This document shows, piece after piece, positions 12,201-24,200 of a stretch of DNA of 64,000 nt. The notes under the pieces are model-generated. The model was not told the DNA's origin. It searched no databases and saw nothing but the letters and a program-made list of their open reading frames with translations. Origin of the DNA: Chrysomallon squamiferum. Its lineage: Eukaryota; Mollusca; Gastropoda; Neomphalida; Peltospiridae. Numbering within the stretch: the first letter of the stretch is position 1; each line of letters opens with the position of its first letter. The stretch spans positions 12,262,522 to 12,326,521 of the forward strand of contig CM022668.1 of NCBI GenBank assembly GCA_012295275.1, given 5' to 3'. The position numbers and the translations under genes are program-made.

Positions 12201-15200
12201 GAAGCCGTTATTCCGGTTGAAGTTGCTCCAACCGAAGCGGAGGAAACCACTGAGATTGAAAAAGTGGAAACCATTGAGGTTGAAAAACCAGTGGAGGAGA
12301 TTCCTGAAGAATCTGTACCATCTGAAGAAACTTTCAAAGAGGAAATAACCATAATGCCTCAACCTGAAGAGACAACTCAATTCGAGGAAATTACGTTCAA
12401 AGTGACGGAAAAGACCGTGAAAGAGGAAATGGAAATAACACCAGAGATTCCAGAAGAGACCTCTTTCAAAGAGGAAATAACCATCACTCCCAAGCCCAAA
12501 GAAATGGAGGAAATAACAGTCGATGTAACGACTGAAGAAACAAAAGTTGAGGAAGAAGTGACAACAGAAAAAGAACTTCAAGTAACTGAGGAATTAACCG
12601 TGGAAACTCAGCCTGAGGTTGCTCCAACTGAGGCCGAAGAAACCACTGAGGTTGAAAAACCAGTGGAGGAGATTCCTGAAGAATCTGTACCATCTGAAGA
12701 AACTTTCAAAGAGGAAATAACCATAATGCCTCAACCTGAAGAGACAGCTCAATTCGAGGAAATTACGTTCAAAGTTACGCAAGACCGTGAAAGAGGAAAT
12801 GGAAATAACACCAGAGATTCCAGAAGAGACCTCTTTCAAAGAGGAAATAACCATCACTCCACAGCCCAAAGAAATGGAGGAAATAACAGTCGACGTAACG
12901 AAAGAAGAAACACAAGTGGAGGAGGAAGTGACAACAGAAATAGAAATGGAGGAAACCGAGGTAAAGGAGGAAGCAGGTTTCAAGGAAGAAATTCATTTGG
13001 AACCTCAAGTCGTTCCTCAGGAAGTCGAAATCCCTGCACCCGAAGACACAACTGAGGTAGAATACAGGGAAACAGTGGAAGTCGCTCGTCCCGAGGTCAC
13101 AGAACCTACCCCCGAAGAAGAAATAACAGAAGCAATTCAGCCACAAGAAAGCGAAACTGTGGCGCCAGTTGATATCACTGAGGTTGAAGTTAGAGACACG
13201 ATTGTGGTAGAACACAAAGAAAGCCTCGTGGAAGAGGAAGAGCAGAAACCCACTGAAGTGACAACCGAAATTCCAAGCGAGAAACCCGAAGAGGTGGAGG
13301 GAGAAATTTCGGTCACCGAACAGGAGGTTCCAGTGAAAGAGGAAGTTGAAATAGAAATCGCTTTGGGAGAGGTTCCTCAAGTACCTTCAGAACAGGTCGA
13401 AGAGGAAATTGCCCTCGAGGAAAAAGAACTTCCAGTATCTGAGGAAGTAACCGTGGAGACTCAGCCTGAAGAAACGGAAGCCGTTATTCCGGTTGAAGTT
13501 GCTCCAACCGAAGCGGAGGAAACCACTGAGATTGAAAAAGTGGAAACCATTGAGGTTGAAAAACCAGTGGAGGAGATTCCTGAAGAATCTGTACCATCTG
13601 AAGAAACTTTCAAAGAGGAAATAACCATAATGCCTCAACCGGAAGAGACAACTCAGTTCGAGGAAATTACGTTCAAAGTTACGGAAAAGACCGTGAAAGA
13701 GGAAATGGAAATAACACCAGAGATTCCAGAAGAGACCTCTTTCAAAGAGGAAATAACCATCACTCCGAAGCCCAAAGAAATGGAGGAAATAACAGTCGAT
13801 GTAACGACTGAAGAAACAAAAGTTGAGGAAGAAGTGACAACAGAAAAAGAACTTCAAGTAACTGAGGAATTAACCGTGGAGACTCAGCCTGAGGTTGCTC
13901 CAACCGAGGCCGAAGAAACCACTGAGTTTGAAAAACCAGTGGAGGAGATTCCTGAAGAATCTGTACCATCTGAAGAAACTTTCAAAGAGGAAATAACCAT
14001 AATGCCTCAACCGGAAGAGACAGCTCAATTCGAGGAAATTACGTTCAAAGTGACGGAAAAGACCGTGAAAGAGGAAATGGAAATAACACCAGAGATTCCA
14101 GAAGAGACCTCTTTCAAAGAGGAAATAACCATCACTCCCAAGCCCAAAGAAATGGAGGAAATAACAGTCGATGTAACGACTGAAGAAACAAAAAAAGCTG
14201 AGGAAGAAGTGACAACAGAAAAAGAACTTCAAGTAACTGAGGAATTAACCGTGGAGACTCAGCCTGAGGTTGCTCCAACCGAGGCCGAAGAAACCACTGA
14301 GTTTGAAAAACCAGTGGAGGAGATTCCTGAAGAATCTGTACCATCTGAAGAAACTTTCAAAGAGGAAATAACCATAATGCCTCAACCTGAAGAGACAACT
14401 CAGTTCGAGGAAATTACGTTCAAAGTTACGGAAAAGACCGAAAAAAAGAGGAAATGGAAATAACACCAGAGATTCCAGAAGAGACCTCTTTCAAAGAGGA
14501 AATAACCATCACTCCCAAGCCCAAAGAAATGGAGGAAATAACAGTCGATGTAACGACTGAAGAAACAAAAGTTGAGGAAGAAGTGACAACAGAAAAAGAA
14601 CTTCAAGTAACTGAGGAATTAACCGTGGAAACTCAGCCTGAGGTTGCTCCAACCGAGGCCGAAGAAACCACTGAGTTTGAAAAACCAGTGGAGGAGATTC
14701 CTGAAGAATCTGTACCATCTGAAGAAACTTTCAAAGAGGAAATAACCATAATGCCTCAACCTGAAGAGACAGCTCAATTCGAGGAAATTACGTTCAAAGT
14801 TACGCAAAAGACCGTGAAAGAGGAAATGGAAATAACACCAGAGATTCCAGAAGAGACCTCTTTCAAAGAGGAAATAACCATCACTCCACAGCCCAAAGAA
14901 ATGGAGGAAATAACAGTCGACGTAACGAAAGAAGAAACACAAGTGGAGGAGGAAGTGACAACAGAAATAGAAATGGAGGAAACCGAGGTAAAGGAGGAAG
15001 CAGGTTTCAAGGAAGAAATTCATTTGGAACCTCAAGTCGTTCCTCAGGAAGTCGAAATCCCTGCACCAAGACACAACTGAGGTAGAATACAGGGAAACAG
15101 TGGAAGTCGCTCGTCCCGAGGTCACAGAACCTACCCCCGAAGAAGAAATAACAGAAGCAATTCAGCCACAAGAAAGCGAAACTGTGGCGCCAGTTGATAT

Positions 15201-18200
15201 CACTGAGGTTGAAGTTAGAGACACGATTGTGGTAGAACACAAAGAAAGCCTCGTGGAAGAGGAAGAGCAGAAACCCACTGAAGTGACAACCGAAATTCCA
15301 AGCGAGAAACCCGAAGAGGTGGAGGGAGAAATTTCGGTCACCGAACAGGAGGTTCCAGTGAAAGAGGAAGTTGAAATAGAAATCGCTTTGGGAGAGGTTC
15401 CTCAAGTACCTTCAGAACAGGTCGAAGAGGAAATTGCCCTCGAGGAAAAAGAACTTCCAGTATCTGAGGAAGTAACCGTGGAGACTCAGCCTGAAGAAAC
15501 GGAAGCCGTTATTCCGGTTGAAGTTGCTCCAACCGAAGCGGAGGAAACCACTGAGATTGAAAAAGTGGAAACCATTGAGGTTGAAAAACCAGTGGAGGAG
15601 ATTCCTGAAGAATCTGTACCATCTGAAGAAACTTTCAAAGAGGAAATAACCATAATGCCTCAACCTGAAGAGACAACTCAGTTCGAGGAAATTACGTTCA
15701 AAGTTACGGAAAAGACCGTGAAAGAGGAAATGGAAATAACACCAGAGATTCCAGAAGAGACCTCTTTCAAAGAGGAAATAACCATCACTCCCAAGCCCAA
15801 AGAAATGGAGGAAATAACAGTCGATGTAACGACTGAAGAAACAAAAGCTGAGGAAGAAGTGACAACAGAAAAAGAACTTCAAGTAACTGAGGAATTAACC
15901 GTGGAGACTCAGCCTGAGGTTCCAACCGAGGCCGAAGAAACCACTGAGTTTGAAAAACCAGTGGAGGAGATTCCTGAAGAATCTGTACCATCTGAAGAAA
16001 CTTTCAAAGAGGAAATAACCATAATGCCTCAACCTGAAGAGACAACTCAGTTCGAGGAAATTACGTTCAAAGTTACGGAAAAGACCGTGAAAGAGGAAAT
16101 GGAAATAACACCAGAGATTCCAGAAGAGACCTCTTTCAAAGAGGAAATAACCATCACTCCCAAGCCCAAAGAAATGGAGGAAATAACAGTCGATGTAACG
16201 ACTGAAGAAACAAAAGTTGAGGAAGAAGTGACAACAGAAAAAGAACTTCAAGTAACTGAGGAATTAACCGTGGAAACTCAGCCTGAGGTTGCTCCAACCG
16301 AGGCCGAAGAAACCACTGAGTTTGAAAAACCAGTGGAGGAGATTCCTGAAGAATCTGTACCATCTGAAGAAACTTTCAAAGAGGAAATAACCATAATGCC
16401 TCAACCTGAAGAGACAGCTCAATTCGAGGAAATTACGTTCAAAGTTACGCAAAAGACCGTGAAAGAGGAAATGGAAATAACACCAGAGATTCCAGAAGAG
16501 ACCTCTTTCAAAGAGGAAATAACCATCACTCCACAGCCCAAAGAAATGGAGGAAATAACAGTCGACGTAACGAAAGAAGAAACACAAGTGGAGGAGGAAG
16601 TGACAACAGAAATAGAAATGGAGGAAACCGAGGTAAAGGAGGAAGCAGGTTTCAAGGAAGAAATTCATTTGGAACCTCAAGTCGTTCCTCAGGAAGTCGA
16701 AATCCCTGCACCCGAAGACACAACTGAGGTAGAATACAGGGAAACAGTGGAAGTCGCTCGTCCCGAGGTCACAGAACCTACCCCCGAAGAAGAAATAACA
16801 GAAGCAATTCAGCCACAAGAAAGCGAAACTGTGGCGCCAGTTGATATCACTGAGGTTGAAGTTAGAGACACGATTGTGGTAGAACACAAAGAAAGCCTCG
16901 TGGAAGAGGAAGAGCAGAAACCCACTGAAGTGACAACCGAAATTCCAAGCGAGAAACCCGAAGAGGTGGAGGGAGAAATTTCGGTCACCGAACAGGAGGT
17001 TCCAGTGAAAGAGGAAGTTGAAATAGAAATCGCTTTGGGAGAGGTTCCTCAAGTACCTTCAGAACAGGTCGAAGAGGAAATTGCCCTCGAGGAAAAAGAA
17101 CTTCCAGTATCTGAGGAAGTAACCGTGGAGACTCAGCCTGAAGAAACGGAAGCCGTTATTCCGGTTGAAGTTGCTCCAACCGAAGCGGAGGAAACCACTG
17201 AGATTGAAAAAGTGGAAACCATTGAGGTTGAAAAACCAGTGGAGGAGATTCCTGAAGAATCTGTACCATCTGAAGAAACTTTCAAAGAGGAAATAACCAT
17301 AATGCCTCAACCCGAAGAGACAGCTCAATTCGAGGAAATTACGTTCAAAGTGACGGAAAAGACCGTGAAAGAGGAAATGGAAATAACACCAGAGATTCCA
17401 GAAGAGACCTCTTTCAAAGAGGAAATAACCATCACTCCCAAGCCCAAAGAAATGGAGGAAATAACAGTCGATGTAACGACTGAAGAAACAAAAGTTGAGG
17501 AAGAAGTGACAACAGAAAAAAGAACTTCAAGTAACTGAGGAATTAACCGTGGAGACTCAGCCTGAGGTTGCTCCAAACCGAGGTCGAAGAAACCACTGAG
17601 TTTGAAAAACCAGTGGAGGAGATTCCTGAAGAATCTGTACCATCTGAAGAAAACTTTCAAAGAGGAAATAACCATAATGCCTCAACCTGAAGAGACAGCT
17701 CAATTCGAGGAAATTACGTTCAAAGTTACGGAAAAGACCGTGAAAGAGGAAATGGAAATAACACCAGAGATTCCAGAAGAGACCTCTTTCAAAGAGGAAA
17801 TAACCATCACTCCACAGCCCAAAGAAATGGAGGAAATAACAGTCGACGTAACGAAAAGAAGAAACACAAGGGAGGAGGAAGTGACAACAATAGAAATAGA
17901 AATGGAGGAAACCGAGGTAAAGGAGGAAGCAGGTTTCAAGGAAGAAATTCATTTGGAACCTCAAAGTCGTTCCTCAGGAAGTCGAAATCCCTGCACCCGA
18001 AGACACAACTGAGGTAGAATACAGGGAAACAGTGGAAGTCGCCGTCCCGGTCACAGAACCTACCCCCAAGAAGAAATAACAGAAGCAATTCAGCCACAAG
18101 AAAGCGAAACTGTGGCGCCAGTTGATATCACTGAGGTTGAAGTTAGAGACACGATTGTGGTAGAACACAAAGAAAGCCTCGTGGAAGAGGAAGAGCAGAA

Positions 18201-21200
18201 ACCCACTGAAGTGACAACCGAAATTCCAAGCGAAAACCCAAGAGGTGGAGGGAGAAATTTCGGTCACCAACAGGAGGTTCCAGTGAAAGAGGAAGTTGAA
18301 ATAGAAATCGCTTTGGGAGAGGTTCCTCAAGTACCTTCAGAACAGGTCGAAGAGGAAATTGCCCTCGAGGAAAAAGAACTTCCAGTATCTGAGGAAGTAA
18401 CCGTGGAGACTCAGCCTGAAGAAACGGAAGCCGTTATTCCGGTTGAAGTTGCTCCAACCGGCCGGAGGAAACCACTGAGATTGAAAAAGTGGAAACCATT
18501 GAGGTTGAAAAACCAGTGGAGGAGATTCCTGAAGAATCTGTACCATCTGAAGAAAACTTTCAAAGAGGAAATAACCATAATGCCTCAACCCGAAGAGACA
18601 GCTCAATTCGAGGAAATTACGTTCAAAGTGACGGAAAAGACCGTGAAAGAGGAAATGGAAATAACACCAGAGATTCCAGAAGAGACCTCTTTCAAAGAGG
18701 AAATAACCATCACTCCCAAGCCCAAAGAAATGGAGGAAATAACAGTCGATGTAACGACTGAAGAAACAAAAGTTGAGGAAGAAGTGACAACAGAAAAAGA
18801 ACTTCAAGTAACTGAGGAATTAACCGTGGAGACTCAGCCTGAGGTTGCTCCAACCGAGGCCGAAGAAACCACTGAGTTTGAAAAACCAGTGGAGGAGATT
18901 CCTGAAGAATCTGTACCATCTGAAGAAACCATCTGAAGAAACTTTCAAGGAAAAAAGAAATAAAATGGATAATGCCTCAACCTGAAGAGACAGCTCAGTT
19001 CGAGGAAATTACGTTCAAAGTTACGGAAAAGACCGTGAAAGAGGAAATGGAAATAGCACCAGAGATTCCAGAAGAGACCTCTTTCAAAGAGGAAATAACC
19101 ATCACTCCACAGCCCAAAGAAATGGAGGAAATAACAGTCGACGTAACGAAAGAAGAAACACAAGTGGAGGAGGAAGTGACAACAGAAATAGAAATGGAGG
19201 AAACCGAGGTAAAGGAGGAAGCAGGTTTCAAGGAAGAAATTCATTTGGAACCTCAAGTCGTTCCTCAGGAAGTGAAATCCCTGCACCCGAAGACACAACT
19301 GAGGTAGAATACAGGGAAACAGTGGAAGTCGCCGTCCCGAGGTCACAGAACCTACCCCCGAAGAAGAAATAACAGAAGCAATTCAGCCACAAGAAAGCGA
19401 AACTGTGGCGCCAGTTGATATCACTGAGGTTGAAGTTAGAGACACGATTGTGGTAGAACACAAAGAAAGCCTCGTGGAAGAGGAAGAGCAGAAACCCACT
19501 GAAGTGACAACCGAATTCCAAGCGAAAACCCGAAGAGGTGGAGGGAGAAATTTCGGTCACCGAACAGGAGGTTCCAGTGAAAGAGGAAGTTGAAATAGAA
19601 ATCGCTTTGGGAGAGGTTCCTCAAGTACCTTCAGAACAGGTCGAAGAGGAAATTGCCCTCGAGGAAAAAGAACTTCCAGTATCTGAGGAAGTAACCGTGG
19701 AGACTCAGCCTGAAGAAACGGAAGCCGTTATTCCGGTTGAAGTTGCTCCAACCGGCGGAGGAAACCACTGAGATTGAAAAAGTGGAAACCATTGAGGTTG
19801 AAAAACCAGTGGAGGAGATTCCTGAAGAATCTGTACCATCTGAAGAAACTTTCAAAGAGGAAATAACCATAATGCCTCAACCCGAAGAGACAGCTCAATT
19901 CGAGGAAATTACGTTCAAAGTGACGGAAAAGACCGTGAAAGAGGAAATGGAAATAACACCAGAGATTCCAGAAGAGACCTCTTTCAAAGAGGAAATAACC
20001 ATCACTCCCAAGCCCAAAGAAATGGAGGAAATAACAGTCGATGTAACGACTGAAGAAACAAAAGTTGAGGAAGAAGTGACAACAGAAAAGAACTTCAAGT
20101 AACTGAGGAATTAACCGTGGAGACTCAGCCTGAGGTTGCTCCAACCGAGGCCGAAGAAACCACTGAGTTTGAAAAACCAGTGGAGGAGATTCCTGAAGAA
20201 TCTGTACCATCTGAAGAAACTTTCAAAGAGGAAATAACCATAATGCCTCAACCTGAAGAGACAGCTCAGTTCGAGGAAATTACGTTCAAAGTTACGGAAA
20301 AAGACCGTGAAAGAGGAAATGGAAATAGCACCAGAGATTCCAGAAGAGACCTCTTTCAAAGAGGAAATAACCATCACTCCACAGCCCAAAGAAATGGAGG
20401 AAATAACAGTCGACGTAACGAAAGAAGAAACACAAGTGGAGGAGGAAGTGACAACAGAAATAGAAATGGAGGAAACCGAGGTAAAGGAGGAAGCAGGTTT
20501 CAAGGAAGAAATTCATTTGGAACCTCAAGTCGTTCCTCAGGAAGTCGAAATCCCTGCACCCGAAGACACAACTGAGGTAGAATACAGGGAAACAGTGGAA
20601 GTCGCTCGTCCCGAGGTCACAGAACCTACCCCCGAAGAAGAAATAACAGAAGCAATTCAGCCACAAGAAAGCGAAACTGTGGCGCCAGTTGATATCACTG
20701 AGGTTGAAGTTAGAGACACGATTGTGGTAGAACACAAAGAAAGCCTCGTGGAAGAGGAAGAGCAGAAACCCACTGAAGTGACAACCGAAATTCCAAGCGA
20801 GAAACCCGAAGAGGTGGAGGGAGAAATTTCGGTCACCGAACAGGAGGTTCCAGTGAAAGAGGAAGTTGAAATAGAAATCGCTTTGGGAGAGGTTCCTCAA
20901 GTACCTTCAGAACAGGTCGAAGAGGAAATTGCCCTCGAGGAAAAAGAACTTCCAGTATCTGAGGAAGTAACCGTGGAGACTCAGCCTGAAGAAACGGAAG
21001 CCGTTATTCCGGTTGAAGTTGCTCCAACCGAAGCGGAGGAAACCACTGAGATTGAAAAAGTGGAAACCATTGAGGTTGAAAAACCAGTGGAGGAGATTCC
21101 TGAAGAATCTGTACCATCTGAAGAAACTTTCAAAGAGGAAATAACCATAATGCCTCAACCCGAAGAGACAGCTCAATTCGAGGAAATTACGTTCAAAGTG

Positions 21201-24200
21201 ACGGAAAAGACCGTGAAAGAGGAAATGGAAATAACACCAGAGATTCCAGAAGAGACCTCTTTCAAAGAGGAAATAACCATCACTCCGAAGCCCAAAGAAA
21301 TGGAGGAAATAACAGTCGATGTAACGACTGAAGAAACAAAAGTTGAGGAAGAAGTGACAACAGAAAAAGAACTTCAAGTAACTGAGGAATTAACCGTGGA
21401 GACTCAGCCTGAGGTTGCTCCAACCGAGGCCGAAGAAACCACTGAGTTTGAAAAACCAGTGGAGGAGATTCCTGAAGAATCTGTACCATCTGAAGAAACT
21501 TTCAAAGAGGAAATAACCATAATGCCTCAACCTGAAGAGACAGCTCAGTTCGAGGAAATTACGTTCAAAGTTACGGAAAAGACCGTGAAAGAGGAAATGG
21601 AAATAGCACCAGAGATTCCAGAAGAGACCTCTTTCAAAGAGGAAATAACCATCACTCCACAGCCCAAAGAAATGGAGGAAATAACAGTCGACGTAACGAA
21701 AGAAGAAACACAAGTGGAGGAGGAAGTGACAACAGAAATAGAAATGGAGGAAACCGAGGTAAAGGAGGAAGCAGGTTTCAAGGAAGAAATTCATTTGGAA
21801 CCTCAAGTCGTTCCTCAGGAAGTCGAAATCCCTGCACCCGAAGACACAACTGAGGTAGAATACAGGGAAACAGTGGAAGTCGCTCGTCCCGAGGTCACAG
21901 AACCTACCCCCGAAGAAGAAATAACAGAAGCAATTCAGCCACAAGAAAGCGAAACTGTGGCGCCAGTTGATATCACTGAGGTTGAAGTTAGAGACACGAT
22001 TGTGGTAGAACACAAAGAAAGCCTCGTGGAAGAGGAAGAGCAGAAACCCACTGAAGTGACAACCGAAATTCCAAGCGAAAAACCCAAGAGGTGGAGGGAG
22101 AAATTTCGGTCACCGAACAGGAGGTTCCAGTGAAAGAGGAAGTTGAAATAGAAATCGCTTTGGGAGAGGTTCCTCAAGTACCTTCAGAACAGGTCGAAGA
22201 GGAAATTGCCCTCGAGGAAAAAGAACTTCCAGTATCTGAGGAAGTAACCGTGGAGACTCAGCCTGAAGAAACGGAAGCCGTTATTCCGGTTGAAGTTGCT
22301 CCAACCGGCGGAGGAAACCACTGAGATTGAAAAAGTGGAAACCATTGAGGTTGAAAAACCAGTGGAGGAGATTCCTGAAGAATCTGTACCATCTGAAGAA
22401 ACTTTCAAAGAGGAAATAACCATAATGCCTCAACCGAAGAGACAGCTCAATTCGAGGAAATTACGCTTCAAAGTTACGGAAAAGACCGTGAAAGAGGAAA
22501 TGGAAATAACACCAGAGATTCCAGAAGAGACCTCTTTCAAAGAGGAAATAAACAAAAGTCAGGAAGAAGTGACACAGCCCGAAGTAACTGAAATGGAGGA
22601 AATAACAGTCGATGTAGTTTGAAAAACGTGGAGGAGAGAAGAAACACAAGTTAAGGAAGAAGTGACAACAGAAATAGAAATGGAGGAAACCGAGGTAAAA
22701 GTTACGGAAGCAGGTTTCAAAGAAGAAATTCATTTGGAACCTCAAGTCGAGGAAATTCCTCAGGAAGTCGAAATCCCCAACTTCCAAAGAAACCTCTTTC
22801 AAAGAGGAAATAACGAAGAAGAAATGAAACTGGAGGAGGAAGTGACAACAGAAATACAATGGAAAACCGAGGTAAAGAATTTCAGGGAAACAGTTGGAAG
22901 TCGCCGGAAGTCCCTGCGAAGGTCACAGAACCTAAACAGTGGAAGTCCCCCCGAAGAAGAAATAACAGAAGCAATTCAGCCACAAGAAAGCGAAACTGTG
23001 GCGCCAGTTGATATCACTGAGGTTGAAGTTAGAGACACGATTGTGGTAGAACACAAAGAAAGCCTCGTGGAAGAGGAAGAGCAGAAACCCACTGAAGTGA
23101 CAACCGAAATTCCAAGCGAGAAACCCGAAGAGGTGGAGGGAGAAATTTCGGTCACCGAACAGGAGGTTCCAGTGAAAGAGGAAGTTGAAATAGAAATCGC
23201 TTTGGGAGAGGTTCCTCAAGTACCTTCAGAACAGGTCGAAGAGGAAATTGCCCTCGAGGAAAAAGAACTTCCAGTATCTGAGGAAGTAACCGTGGAGACT
23301 CAGCCAGAAGAAACTGAAGCCGTTATTCCGGTTGAAGTTGCTCCAACCGAAGCGGAGGAAACCACTGAGATTGAAAAAGTGGAAACCATTGAGGTTGAAA
23401 AACCAGTGGAGGAGATTCCTGAAGAATCTGTACCATCTGAAGAAACTTTCAAAGAGGAAATAACCATAATGCCTCAACCCGAAGAGACAGCTCAATTCGA
23501 GGAAATTACGTTCAAAGTGACGGAAAAGACCGTGAAAGAGGAAATGGAAATAACACCAGAGATTCCAGAAGAGACCTCTTTCAAAGAGGAAATAACCATC
23601 ACTCCCAAGCCCAAAGAAATGGAGGAAATAACAGTCGATGTAACGACTGAAGAAACAAAAGTTGAGGAAGAAGTGACAACAGAAAAAGAACTTCAAGTAA
23701 CTGAGGAATTAACCGTGGAGACTCAGCCTGAGGTTGCTCCAACCGAGGCCGAAGAAACCACTGAGTTTGAAAAACCAGTGGAGGAGATTCCTGAAGAATC
23801 TGTACCATCTGAAGAAACTTTCAAAGAGGAAATAACCATAATGCCTCAACCTGAAGAGACAGCTCAGTTCGAGGAAATTACGTTCAAAGTTACCGAAAAG
23901 ACCGTGAAAGAGGAAATGGAAATAGCACCAGAGATTCCAGAAGAGACCTCTTTCAAAGAGGAAATAACCATCACTCCACAGCCCGAGGAAATGGAGGAAA
24001 TAACAGTTGACGTATCGGCAGAAGAAACACAAGTTAAGGAAGAAGTGACAACAGAAATAGAAATGGAGGAAACCGAGGTAAAGGAGGAAGCAGGTTTCAA
24101 GGAAGAAATTCATTTGGAACCTCAAGTCGTTCCTCAGGAAGTCGAAATCCCTGCACCCGAAGACACAACTGAGGTAGAATACAGGGAAACAGTGGAAGTC

